Below are positions 20,784-32,661 of a DNA stretch of 64,000 bases, piece after piece. The translations under genes were made by a program, and so were the position numbers. A model generated the notes under the pieces. It was not told where the DNA came from. It searched no databases and saw nothing but the letters and a program-made list of their open reading frames with translations. Numbering within the stretch: position 1 is the first letter of the stretch; each line of letters begins with the position of its first letter. The DNA comes from Pinus tabuliformis (taxonomy: Eukaryota; Streptophyta; Pinopsida; Pinales; Pinaceae): assembly GCA_031772625.1 (NCBI GenBank), contig CM062813.1, positions 697,882,420 to 697,946,419 on the forward strand, in the 5' to 3' direction.

Positions 20784-23546
20784 TCAGAAAGTCAAAAATT
20801 TTACTTTCCCAAGGGGTTTTGTCAGAATGTCGGCGACCTGTTCATCTGTACCGATATGTTGGAGCCTTATAGCTCCCCACTGCACCATATCTCGAATATA
20901 GTGGTATCTAATATCGATATGCTTGGAGCGATCATGAAATACGGGATTCTCTGACAAACGAATCCCACTTTGGTTGTCACAAAGGATCATGGTGGTATCC
21001 AGTGTAAATCCAAACAGCTCACTGAAGAGCTTTCGCAACCAAACTGCCTCACAGGAAGCCATGCTAGCAGCAATATACTCTGCTTCGGCGGTGCTCAAGG
21101 CCACCAACTTCTGCTTCTTGCTCATTCATTATATCGAAGCAGAGTCCAAAGAGAAACAGCACTAAAAAGTGCTCCAGTGATCCTCCACACTACTTGCCTA
21201 ATCAGCATTCGAATGCATGCAGTTTCATATTTCCGGTAGTGTATCTCAATCCATGAAAGATTGTGTCCTGAAGACATCTCAGAAGATTCTTGGCACCAAT
21301 CTAGTGAGGCTCAACCAAATATGAGCTCACAATGCTAACTGCAAAACATATGTTCGAACGGAGGTTCACCAAGAATATCAACGCGAATGAGTTTTTGAAA
21401 CTCAGAGGCATTTCCCAAATCTGGTCCGACATCACTACCATATAACTTCTGAAAGTTAAGATCCTTGAGATAGTCACAGGCTTGTAGTCCACCATACCAA
21501 ATCTTTTCAGAATCTTCACCACATATTTTCCTTGAGATAGGAAAATTTCCCTTGGCTTCTGCCACACTTCAAGTCCTAGGAAATAGTGCATCGGTCCTAG
21601 GTCCTTCATTTCAAATTCAGAAGCCCACTCCCTCTTACATTTGTGAATGAGAGGGTCTGCACCTGTTAGAAAGAGGTCATCCACATACAACACCAGTATG
21701 AGAGGTTTATCATCTTCAACCTTAAAGTAAAGGTTAGGATCGGCTTCACTCCTAGTGAATCCCAGCTTCATCAAGTAGCTGTCGATCCTCTCATACCATG
21801 CTCAGGGTGCTTGCTTCAGCCCATAGAGAGCCTTCTTCAACCTGCATACATGAGATTTCCAATCATAAATTTCAAATCCTTCGGGTTGCTCCACGTAGAC
21901 CTCTTCTTTGATCGAGTCGTGCAAGAACGCAGTCTTGACATCCATTTGATGTAGGTTCCATCCTTGTGAAGCGGCAAGGGCTATGATCGAGCAGATGGTC
22001 GTATATTTGGCAACAGGTGCAAATATCTCATCATAGTCTATACCTTCCTTCTGGGAGAAACCACGAGCAACAAAACGAGCCTTATACTTTTCCGTACTTC
22101 CATCTGCTGCATGCTTTATCTTGTAAAGCCATTTGGAAGTAACAACTATCTTGTCCTGGGGTCTGGGAACTACTTCCCAGACATCATTCTTCATGATAGA
22201 CTCATATTCTTCAGTCATAGCATCCTTCCATACTTGATGCTTGACGGCATCTGAGAATGATGAAGGTTCATTTTGTATGATCGTGCTCATGATGGTCAGG
22301 TATCCTTGATACCTATTAGGTTTCTTACTTTCACGAAAGGTTCCTCGGGGTGCAGCGTGTCCTTCAGCATCATCAAGTAGCCCCCTAAGCCATGAAGGCC
22401 TCTTCCTAGAAGAGGAAGGCTCTTGTGGAGGAGGATCAATCGGATCCATGGGTTCTTCTACATCAAGCATTGATTCATCATCATTTTCTTTCGGTTCCCT
22501 GGTGTCGGCTTCTTGAGAGCTCCTCAGAGTCGGAAGATTGTTCACCTTGTTGAGAGCCATATCTTTGTCAAAGGTGACATCATGACTAATTATGACTTCC
22601 CTTTGATCAGCTACATAAATTCTATAGCCTTTAGTACTTTCACCATAGCCCACGAAAATTCCCTTCTTTCTAGATGCACCCAATTTATTTCTTTTCTCTT
22701 TCGGCACATGAAAATATACAGGGCTTCCAAAAATTCTAAAATGAGAAACATCAGGTTTCTTACTGGTGAACTTTTCTTCAGGAGTCTTGGAACCCAATGC
22801 TTGATGAGGGCATCGATTTTGTACATATACGGCAGTGTTTGCAGCTTCAGCCCATAGAAACTTCGGAAGTCTTTGATCATGTAGCATGGCCTGGACAGCT
22901 TCCATAATTGTGCGGTTCTTCCTTTCTGCCACACCATTCTGTTCAGGAGTATATGGTGTAGTAGTCTCCCTCTTGATGCCAGCCTCTTTACAAAAAACAT
23001 GGAACTCATTAGATTCATATTCAGTCCCATTATCAGTTCTTAAGATCTTGATCTTCTTTTCAGTTTGATTCTCGATTAGGGCTTTGAAGTGTCGAAACCA
23101 AGAGAACACTTCATCCTTCTTTTTCAAGAAGTATATCCAGGTCTTTCGAGAATAGTCATCAGTAAAAGTGAGATAATATGAATATCCTCCCAAGGGGTTC
23201 ATAAGCATCATACCAGATATGTCTGAGTGAACTAGTTGTAATATATCGGAGGTCTTGCTTTGACTTGAAGGGAATGGTCCCCTTTTGAGCTTTCCTTCGG
23301 CACATCCCGGACATACACCTTCTTTGTCGATAGAGTCTCGGATGATCTTTTTGTTTTGACTTCTCCATTTTTCCATTTGTTCCAGGTAGCAGTGGATGCA
23401 TTTGATGGAGGCTCAACAATATTGCCTCTTACATGGTCCAACACTCCTTGATCTCCTAGGGTTATATCGATAGACATCTTCCATCCGTGATAGTTAGCTT
23501 TCTCACAGAGCTTGTCTTTGGTAGGAAAGAGTGTTGAGGAACCCAT
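20784..23546 (-). pseudogene. Gag-pol of unit A, internally deleted
   Basis: Copia polyprotein in minus order. Gag start MGSSTLFPTKDKLCEK at 23546, cut after IIRDSIDK and joined directly to the pre-integrase EGVCPGC, so most of Gag and all of the protease are gone (~1.24 kb against unit B). Integrase core follows with D (HSDISG), D (TDNGTEYES) and E (PEQNGVAERKNR). Then RT: DAMTEEYESIM, MDVKTAFLHDS, KALYGLKQAP, a stop TGA at 21802-21804 (B has CGA there), then intact YVDDLFLTGAD. A frame break near 21130-21400 precedes RNase H (SKKQKLVALSTAEAEYIA, ILCDNQSG, DEQVADILTKPL) at 21125-20784. A one-base deletion near 23350 also separates Gag from the 524-codon frame. Confidence 0.9.
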
Positions 23547-23622
23547 AGTTCTTTTAGGATAGCCTTGCCAATCTTCTCTTCAGTGATTGCTCTTGCTCTT
23601 GCTCAGGCTTTGTCTTCACCCC

Positions 23623-23635
23623 GGCTCTGATACCA
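23623..23635 (-). other. PBS of unit A
   Basis: Minus strand TGGTATCAGAGCC, the exact plant copia initiator tRNA-Met site, next to LTR 2. Confidence 0.9.
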
Positions 23636-24686
23636 TGTTAAGTTATGGTATGTTCTATGCTTATAACAGTTTACTTCTTTTTTTTATTATATTCCATAGA
23701 TTAGCAATCACATGTACATAAAGTAAAGTGCAGATAGAACATTAAACAATTGACAGAAAACAAGCCAAGACAAGAGACACAAGATGTGGCGGCTAGCTAG
23801 GGACAAACCCCACAATGTGTGGGGAAACCCTTTGATCAAATCTTCTTTTATCTTCAATAATTCAGCAGAGAGAAATAGTACAATAAATCTGATTCATATC
23901 AGCAGTTGCAAACCCTAGATCAGCAACATCAGCATTAGCAGCTTTATCATCAAACTAGGGCAGACGATATCTCATAAACCGACCGTCAGATCGGCTTGAT
24001 TCCACCACCAAAAGTTGTGGCTTCTAGAGGAGGTTCAGATGAACCTACAACGCAGTTCAGATGAGGAGATATTCTAGTCCACACAGGTCAATCTTTACTT
24101 CCGCAGTTGCAGCTTCAGTTTCGGTAGTTTCCGGCTTCAAACTAGGGCAGTCGATATCTTGCAAACCGTCCGTCGGATTGACTTCATTCCACCACCAAAA
24201 GTTGCGGCTTTCAGAGGAGATCCAGATGGACCTACAACGCAGTTCTAAGGAGGAGATCTGATGGTCAACGCTGGTCAAACTTTGGATCTCCAGTTGCAGC
24301 TTCAGGTTCAACAGTTTCCGACTTCACATGTGTGAGAGAGAGACCCTTTTCTGCGCAGTAGAGAAGAGACTCATTTATGCGTAGTAGAGAGAGAGAGATG
24401 TGATGAGATGAGTGAGTCCAAATGAGGAAAAGTCCTCTTATATTTATACACAACGTTGGTGTTTGAATAGATGCGACTGTTGGGCTTTTGAGCCTACATG
24501 AGTTGTAGGTCGGCTTGATAATAATTCCATAATCAAAATAAATTCATATCTCCATGAATACTCATCGAAATCGGATGATCTTTATATCAATCCTACACCT
24601 CTCGATGAGAGGAATCTAATAAAAATATTATCAGCCATGAATAAGATGACCCACATGAAGTTTTGCCCTAATTGCCAATTTTAGCA
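23636..24686 (-). repeat. Array LTR 2, shared by A and B
   Basis: 1051 bp from TGTTAAGTTATGG to CCAATTTTAGCA. PBS of A on one side and polypurine tract of B on the other, so the same LTR serves as 5' LTR of A and 3' LTR of B. Confidence 0.9.
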
Positions 24687-24708
24687 CTCCCTCTCAACTA
24701 GGGAGAAC
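24687..24708 (-). other. Polypurine tract of unit B
   Basis: Same minus-strand sequence as at 19649, directly adjoining LTR 2. Confidence 0.75.
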
Positions 24709-24939
24709 TTCATCTACAATCTGTTTATCAGTCGTTACTATTCATCCATCAAATGCACTGCCCTGTACAACCTGTCCCTTGCCCTGCTTTGCTCCATTCT
24801 GCCTATTCTGTTTTGTCTTGTTCTGCCCTGTACTTATCTGTATTGTTTTGCTCTATTCTGCTCTGCTCTTGCATTGTTTTGTTCTGCTCTGCTTTTGTCT
24901 GAATTATGAAGAAGAAGAAATGATCGAGGATGTATCATA

Positions 24940-25395
24940 CTGACTCAAAGTCAGTCTCAGAGTATGTACCACTGGTCCCAGACCAGTCTCAACCAACCCG
25001 AAGTCAGCGTCATAGTGAGTACAACTCCACTGGTCCCAAACCAGTATCATCCTCCACTGACTCAAAGTCAGTCTCAGAGTGCATACTACTGGTCCCAGAC
25101 CAGTCTCAACTGACCTGAAGTCAACTTCATAGTAAGTACCACTCCTACCACTGGTCCCAGACTAGTATCGCAGTCTCAGAGAGTGTACCACTAGTCCCAG
25201 ACCAGTCTCAACCGACCCGAAGTCAGCGTCATAGTATGTACCACTCTCACTGGTCCCAGACCAGTACTGCACTGACACGAAGTTAGTCTCAGAGTATGTA
25301 CCATTGGTCCCAGACCAGTCTCAGCCGACTCGAAGTCAGTGTCATAGTATGGTACAACTCCTACCACTGGTCCCAGACCAGTATCATTGATCCCA
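24940..25395. repeat. Palindrome-rich minisatellite of unit B
   Basis: Same array as 19880-20340 with the same unit order and a few substitutions, for example ACTAGTCCCAGACCAGT. The GGAGAACACATCAATCC repeat follows at about 25565-25700. Confidence 0.85.
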
Positions 25396-25939
25396 GATCA
25401 ATGGAGGTCATCCTAGCATAGGGAGTACGGTAGATACAACGATGCGTTCATCGGTACTACTATGGTCCCTAACTTCATTTCCCTGCTCATTGATCAGATG
25501 AGAGGTACTTCCCATGAGTCCCAGACTGCATGGGTAGGATGCCTCGACAGGAGAACTAATCAATCCTGTCCTCACAGGAGAATACATCAATCCTGCTACA
25601 ATCGCCATGGAGAACACATCAATCCAGGCCGCCATGGAGAACACATCAATCCAGGCCTCACAGGAGAACACATCAATCCTGCTACAATGTCGCCACTGGG
25701 TGTAAATGTATACATCAATCCTTTGTGGTCATATGCTGCTCCAAGAAGCACCCCGCACCCCCTTGGAGCTCCCAGAGCTCAATGCATCATACATGACCCT
25801 CATTGGAGGGTCTTTGAACAACTCCAAGTTCTCGGAATGTTAGAAATTTTACTTTCCCAAGGGTTTTTGTCAGAATGTCGGCGACCTGTTCATCTGTACC
25901 GATATGTTGGAGCCTTATAGCTCCGCACTGCACCGTATC

Positions 25940-28560
25940 TCAAATATAGTGGTATCTAATATCGATATGCTTGGAGCGATCATGAAATACGGGATTCTCT
26001 GACAAATGAATCCCACTTTGGTTGTCACAAAGGATCACGGTGGTATCCAATGTAAATCCAAACAGCTCACTGAAGAGCTTTCGCAACCAAACTGCCTCAC
26101 AGGAAGCCATGCTGGCAGCAATATACTCTGCTTCGGCGGTGCTCAAGACCACCAACTTCTGCTTCCTGCTCATTCATTATATTGAAGCAGAGTCCAAAGA
26201 GAAACAACGCTAAAAAGTGCTCCAGTGATCCTCCACACTACTTGCCTAATCAGCATTCAAATAATCATGCAGTTTCATATTTCCGGCAGTGTATCTCAAT
26301 CCATGAGAGATTGTGTCCTGAAGACATCTCAGAAGATTCTTGGCACCAATCTAGTGAGGCTCAACCAAATATGAGCTCACAATGCTAACTACAAAACATA
26401 TGTTTGGACGGAGGTACACCAAGAACATCAACGCGAATGAGTTTTTGAAACTCAGAGGCATTTCGCAAATCTAGTCTGACATCACTACCATATAACTTCT
26501 GAAAGTTAAGATCCTTGAGATAGTCACAGGGTTGTAGTCCACCATACCAAATCTTTTCAGAATCTTCACCACATATTTTCCTTGAGATAGGAAAATTTTG
26601 CTTGGCTTCTGCCACACTTCAAGTCCTAGGAAATAGTGCATCAGTCCTAGGTCCATTTCAAATTCAGAAGCCAACTCCCTCTTACATTTGTGAATGAGAG
26701 GATCTACACCTGTTAGAAAGAGGCCATCCACATACAACACCAATATGAGAGGTTTATCATCTTCAACCTTAAAGTAAAGGTTAGGATCGGCTTCACTCCT
26801 AGTGAATCCCAGCTTCATCAAGTAGCTGTCGATCCTCTCATACCATGCTCGGGGTGCTTGCTTCAGCCCATAGAGAGCCTTCTTCAACCTGCATACATGA
26901 GATTTCCAATCATAAATTTCAAATCCTTCGGGTTGCTCCATGTAGACCTCTTCTTTGATCGAGCCGTGCAAGAACGCAGTCTTGACATCCATCTGATGTA
27001 GGTTCCATCCTTGTGAAGCGGCCAGGGCTATGATCGAGTGGATGGTCGTATATACTAGAAAAGTGCAAATATCTCATCATAGTCTATACCTGCGTACATG
27101 AGATTTCCGATCATAGATTTCAAATCCTTCAGGTCGCTCCACGTAGACCTCTTCTTTGATCGAGCCGTGCAAGAACGCAGTCTTGACATCCATCTGATGT
27201 AGGTTCTGTCCTTGTGAAGCGGCAAGGGCTATGATTGAGTGGATGGTCGTATATATTAGAAAAGTGCAAATATCTCATCATAGTCTATACCTTCCTTCTG
27301 GGAGAAACCATGAGCAACAAAACGAGCCTTATATTTTTCCGTACTTCCATCTGCTACATGCTTTATCTTGTAAAGACATTTGGAAGTAACAACTGTCTTG
27401 TCTTAGGGTCTGGGAACTACTTCCCAGACATCATTCTTCATGATAGACTCATATTCTTCAGTCATAGCATCCTTCCATACTTGATGCTTGACGGCATCTG
27501 AGAATGATGAAGGCTCATTTTGTATGATCGTGCTCATGATGGTCAGGTATCCCTGATACTTATTAGGTTTCTTACTTTCACGAATGGTTCCTCGGGGTGC
27601 AACATGTCCTTCAGCATCATCAAGTAGCCCCCTAAGCCATGAAGGCCTCTTCCTAGAAGAGGAAGGCTCATGTGGAGGAGAATCAATCGGATCCATGGGT
27701 TCTTCTACATCAGGCATTGATTCATCATCCTTTTCTTTCAGTTCCCTAGTGTCGGCTTCTTGAGAGCTCCGCAGAGTCGGAAGATTGTTCACCTTGCTGA
27801 GAGCCATATCTTCGTCAAAGGTGACATCATGACTAATTACGACTTCCCCTTGACCGGCTACATAGATTCTATAGCCTTTAGTATTTTAACCATAGCCCAC
27901 GAAAATTCCTTTCTTTCCAGATGCACCCAATTTATTTCTTTTCGCTTTCGGCACATGAAAATGTACAAGGCTTCCAAAAATTCTAAAATCAGAAACATCA
28001 GGTTTCTTACCATTGAATTTTTCTTCAGGAGTCTTGGAACCCAATGCTTGATGAGGGCATCGATTTTGTACATATACGGCAGTGTTTGTAGCTTCAGCCC
28101 ATAGAAACTTAGGAAGTCTTTGATCATGTAGCATGGCTCGGACAGCTTCCATAATTGTGCGGTTCTTCCTTTCTACCACACCATTCTGTTCAGGAGTATA
28201 TGGTGTAGTAGTCTCCCTCTTGATGCTAGCCTCTTTACAAAAAAAATGGAACTCATTAGATTCATATTCAGTCCCATTATCAGTTCTTAAGTTCTTGATC
28301 TTCTTTTCGGTTTAATTCTCGATTAGGGCTTTGAAGTGCCGAAACCAAGAGAACACTTCATCTTTCTTTTTCAAGAAGTATATCCAGGTCTTTCGAGAAT
28401 AGTCATCAGTAAAAGTGAGATAATATGAATATCCTCCCAAGGGGTTCACAGGCATCATACCAGATATGTCTGAGTGAACTAGTTGTAATATATCGGAGGT
28501 CTTGCTTTGACTTGAAGGGAATGGTCCCCTTTTAGCTTTCCTTCTACACATCCCGGACAT
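25940..28560 (-). pseudogene. Pol of unit B, broken
   Basis: Integrase N-half at 28560-28312 (HSDISG, FTDDYSRKTW) ends at a stop where unit A reads GluAsnGln (CAA to TAA). Later parts are at 28179-27886 (GAERKNR region altered to MVERKNR, then RCPHQALGSKTPEEKF), 27807-27403 (linker to DAMTEEYESIM) and 26992-26471 (MDVKTAFLHGS to RT core). The RT catalytic loop reads YVDG, not YVDD. RNase H (SRKQKLVVLSTAEAEYIA) is at 26173-25940 and is cut by a stop after IDIRYHYI. A 201-bp direct duplication lies at about 26888-27290 inside RT. Confidence 0.9.
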
Positions 28561-30033
28561 ACACCTTCTTTCTCTACTTGGAATTCAGGCATCCCTGTTA
28601 CCATCTGTCTTACATCGGGTAGAGCTTTGTAATGAAGGTGGGCAAACCTCCAATGCCAAAGTTCGGACTGAAGAGTTGTGTCACAAGACATGACACCTAG
28701 CGGACTTCCACCGACCTGATATAAAGAATCAACTCGAAACCCAAGAGTGAAAGCATCTTTAACATTATTTTTCCATATACATACCTTGCCATCGCTAAAG
28801 GTTACCTTGTAGCCTTTGTCTTCCATTGCCGAGATGGATACCAGGTTCTTTTTGAGATCAGGTACATATAATACATCTTGTAAGTGAATCGTATTACCTT
28901 GATTCAATTTGAGAGAAACATTGCCTACACCTTTCACGGGGTATTTCATGTCATCTCCAAGGACAATTTCCAAGTTAGTTTCTTTCTCTACCAGATTATG
29001 GAGTACTTCTTTATAACCAGTGAAGTGTCTTGAGGCACCACTATCAATGAGCCAAATTCCCATTGAGTCTGAAGGAGCGGAGGTAGATAGAGCAGCTGGT
29101 AGATAATATTCAGCCTGCTTATTGTCAACAGTGTTAGATTCATACCTGGAATTTCTAGCCTTCTTGAATGGTTGTCGTCTTCCTTGATTTCCAGCATTCC
29201 TTTTACCTTTGTTGTCGAATTCTCCATTCCTTCGATTACCATGAGAGGGATTTTGATCATCGTCACGGTGAGAGTCCTTTCTATCAGGGCATTCCCTGGC
29301 ATAGTGACCTGCTTTATTGCAAATGAAACACCGTCCTTTTCTTCCACCCTTAGATCTAGCCTTTATTTTCAATTTAGACCCAGAATTTTTTCTTTTCTTA
29401 GCATGAGAAGAAAAAGCAGCAGGAGGACCTTTAGGCAAGGGAATTTCTTGCTCTTCTACCCTTGTTTCTTCTTGAATGCATCTAGCCATTAATTCCTCGA
29501 AACCAGGGATTACATTATTGTTTAGAAGAGTAGTCCTGAACACATACCATTCGGATGGTAATCCTCCAAGAGTTGTGAATGCCATTTCTCTGTCAATAAT
29601 AGTCTCCCCAATAGATAGGAGATTGTTCTTGATCTCTGTGATTCTTAAGAAGTATGCTTGCATACTCTCATCTTTACCCTTCTTGATTTCCCTCAGCTTA
29701 TTTCTAAGAAACAAAACTTGATTTGCATCATTAACTTTAAATAAACTCACTAGTCTATCGTAGATTTCCTTGGAGGTGTCCAGTTCAGAGATGTAGGCCA
29801 CCAAGTGCTTGTCGATAGAGTCTCGGATGATATTTTTTGTTTTGACTTCTCCATTTTTCCATTTGTTCCAGGCAGCAGCGGATGCATTTGATGGAGGCTC
29901 AACAATATTTCCTCTTACATGGTCCAGCACTCCTTGATCTTCTAGGGTTATATCGATAGACATCTTCCATCTGTGATAATCAGCTTTCTCACGGAGCTTG
30001 TCTTCGGCAGGAAAAGAGTGTTGAGGACCCCAT
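28479..30033 (-). pseudogene. Gag-protease of unit B
   Basis: The most complete Gag in the window. The ancestral ATG is at 30033 by comparison with A, but an extra T near 30017 shifts the frame. From 29963 there are 494 open codons: Gag core (KEIYDRLVSLFKVNDANQVL, EIKNNLLSIGE, residues ~60-130), CCHC knuckle CFICNKAGHYAREC near residue 215, protease active site WLIDSGASRHFTG near 305, VLYVPDLKKNLVSISAMEDK near 365 and pre-integrase LWHWRFAHLHYKALPDV with VCPGC near 455-475. The frame then shifts near 28530 (one base lost against A), detaching integrase. About 1.24 kb of this region is what unit A lacks. Confidence 0.9.
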
Positions 30034-30109
30034 AGTTCTTTTAGGATAGCCTTGCCAATCTTCTCTTCCGTGATTGCTCTTGCTCTTACTCATGCTTTGT
30101 CTTCACCTC

Positions 30110-30122
30110 GGCTCTGATACCA
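30110..30122 (-). other. PBS of unit B
   Basis: Minus strand TGGTATCAGAGCC beside LTR 3, identical to that of A. Confidence 0.9.
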
Positions 30123-31178
30123 TGTTAAATTATGGTATGTTCTATGCTTATAACAGCTTACTTCTTTTTCTTATTATATTCCATAGATTAGCAATCACAT
30201 GTACATAAAGTAAAGTGTAGATAGAACATTAAACGATCGACAGAAAACAAGCCAAGCCAAGACAAGAGACACAAGATGTGGCGGCTAGCCAGGGACAAAC
30301 CCCACAATGTGTGGGGAAACCCTTTGATCAAATCTTCTTTTATCTTCAATAATTCAGCAGAGAGAAATAGTACAATAAATCTGATTCATATCAACAGTAG
30401 CAAACCCTAGATCAGCAGCATCAGCATTAGCGGCTTCATTATCAAACTAGGGCAGACGATATCTCACAAACCGACCGTCGGATCGGCTTGATTCCACCAC
30501 CAAAAGTTGCGGCTTCTAGAGGAGGTTCAGATGAACCTACAGCGCAGTTCAGATGAGGAGATCTTCTAGTCCACGCAGGTCAATCTTTACTTTTGCAGTT
30601 GCAGCTTCAGTTTCGGCAGTTTCCAACTTCAAACTAGGGCAGTCGATATCTTGCAAACCTTCTGTCGGATTGACTTCATTCCACCACCAAAAGTTGCGGC
30701 TTTCAAAGGAGATCTAGATGGACCTACAGCGCAGTTCTAAGGAGGAGATCTGATGGTCAACGCTGGTCAAACTTTGGATCTGCAGTTGCAGCTTCAGGTT
30801 CAACAGCTTCCGGCTTCACATGTGTGAGAGATAGACTCATTTCTGCGCAGTAGAGAAGAGACTCATTTCTGTGCAGTAGAGAGAGAGAGATGTGATGAGA
30901 TGTGTGAGTCCAAATGAGGAAAAGTCCTCTTATATTTATACACAACGTTGGTGTTTGAATAGATGTGACTGTTGGGCTTCTGAGCCTACATGAGTTGTAG
31001 GTCGGCTTGATAATAATTCCATAATCAAAATAAATTCATATCTCCATGAATACTCATCGGAATCGGATGATTTTTATATCAATCCTACACCTCTCGACGA
31101 GAGGAATCTAATAAATATATTATTAGCCATGAATAAGATGACCCACATGAATTTTTGCCCTAGTTGCCAATTTTAACA
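30123..31178 (-). repeat. Array LTR 3
   Basis: 1056 bp from TGTTAAATTATGG to CCAATTTTAACA; 5' LTR of unit B and outer end of the array. Confidence 0.9.
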
Positions 31179-31361
31179 CCTGGCATAGTGCCTATATCTT
31201 GTGTCTTGTGTTTTTGTGATCTTCATACACACATAATATGGTAATTGCTTGATGAAAGATAATATAATAAAGAAGTAAAGGAAGTCAACATAACTCACAA
31301 ATAATTATCAAGAAAGAGAAATCAAACCCTAGTCTAGTTGCATTGATTTCTCAACATAGGT

Positions 31362-32661
31362 AATTGTTGGAATTTTTGTAGCTAGGTCATCAAAATCCTG
31401 GCCTCCTTGGAAACTATATGGTTATTTTGAAATAGCATTGACTCCATACTCCCAAGGGATAAGGGATTGGTCCAATTGGTTGGTGATCATTTACCTTTCT
31501 TATCCTTTTCTCTCTCCTTGAAATGTCGGTCTCTTTAAGGCTAAGGTGGTAAACTAGGGCTTGATGTGAATCCCTAGGCAAGTAGGATTCTTGGGATTGA
31601 AGATCCTAAACATCAAGGGGATATCATTTGCCACAAATCTATCATTTTGGTGGGCATCCACTTCAATTTCATCCATAAATTCTCTTGCCCTAGTTGTTTG
31701 CCCTAAGAGGGAAACCCTAGTTTTATCTTCCTTCAACTTGGGGGCCTTTTTGAAGGTTTCATGAGCCTTGGCCTTGCTAACATACATCATTGGAAACCTT
31801 TTCTCTTGACCTTGACCTTGGGTTACTCCAACACTCATCAAATCTATCAAACCCTAGGTCTTGTGCCTTGCATTATAGGTCTCTCTATAGAAAGCGAATT
31901 GCCTCTTAGTGGAGCCTTGAACCCAAAATTGTGCCTTTCTTTGAGGTCTTGTTTAGATCGCCTAACACCTTCCACCTAGAATATCATACATAGGTGACCC
32001 TTATCAAATAGTGGGAGTCCTCCCATCAGTGAAAATCCGTAAAGAGCAGGGGCTTTCAGCTGTGGTGACAGTGTGCCACTACCCGATTGTTGTCTCTTAG
32101 TCTAGTTTATGCCTTGTAGGGTTTCCCTCTCCAAGGTCTGCTAGATTTTGCGGCAACAAAACTATAACAGCAAAAGTAAAGTAAAATCATTCACTAATGA
32201 AAGCATAAAGTAACAGAAAAAATAAAAGCAATCATCATCCATGAAGAGAACTCAAATTGAGTGGTACCCATGCTTTCCTCAACAACAATATAGAGAGTAA
32301 ATTTCCATCTCTTTGTAGAAACCCTAGCAAAGCAAAAGATGACTGGTCAAACTGCTCTCACCCTGTCCCAAAACGTAGGCTTTACGTTGTTTATATTTTA
32401 TATCCAATACATTTAACTGTACTAAATAATCAGTAAACGAGCATCGTGATTTTCTAAGTAAACATAATTACCTACCTCAATTATAACTAACACAATTTTA
32501 AGTCCAAACAGAAAGCTTGCCCAGCATTTTCATATATTATATGCACCTCAAACAGTTTGTGTCGTGGTGGTAATGGATGGAGCATTGTAGCATGGCATAT
32601 GTTATTTATCTATATGCTATTCATGCACGTGACTAGTGCCTACTGTAATTGTATTGAACAG
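31362..32661. other. Intron end with no gene recognised
   Basis: Host intron between the E2 target duplication and the next murJ exon. A 98-codon minus frame at 31554-31850 matches no family I know. The last ~150 bases are T-rich and lead to the acceptor at 32660-32661. Confidence 0.5.

Larger units (their letters stand above)
18607..31178 (-). mobile_element. Tandem copia array LTR-A-LTR-B-LTR
   Basis: Three same-direction LTRs enclose two internal regions, so elements A and B share the middle LTR. The outer flanks read CTTGG (18602-18606) and CCTGG (31179-31183). The undisturbed related LTR at 36541-36560 (read on its minus strand) has TTTTTCCCTGGCATCG across the target, which fits a CCTGG duplication with one change. 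A single insertion followed by unequal LTR recombination is the simplest origin. Both units lie antisense to murJ and both are defective. Confidence 0.85.
16898..31356 (+). mobile_element. Solo LTR E2, split by two insertions
   Basis: An E-type LTR running 16898-17180, 18136-18606 and 31184-31356, with D solo LTR and the A/B array in the gaps. It starts TATTGAAGAATGTAACTATG (TG changed to TA) and ends TGATTTCTCAACA. A perfect 5-bp duplication TAGGT lies at 16893-16897 and 31357-31361, so it is one solo LTR. The split makes insertion order clear: E2 first, the other two later. Confidence 0.85.
4620..32661 (+). other. murJ: 28-kb murJ intron
   Basis: Donor GTAAGTAT at 4620 and acceptor TTGAACAG ending at 32661. 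Joining the flanking exons makes a TAT (Tyr) codon split 1/2 and gives SLLVC-YILGSPFYLVRDLI, matching the cyanobacterial MurJ order (aliphatic..Y-x-x-G-x-P/M-F-Y-L-x-R-D). About 28.0 kb long, it is mostly transposable elements on both strands. Introns of tens of kb filled with LTR elements are typical of conifer, cycad and Ginkgo genes. Confidence 0.8.

Noticed and set aside
32550..32660. A mini-exon upstream of the acceptor at 32661
   Set aside because: Not needed: reading from the acceptor at 32661 supplies the expected YxxGxPFYLxRD residues and the phase matches.
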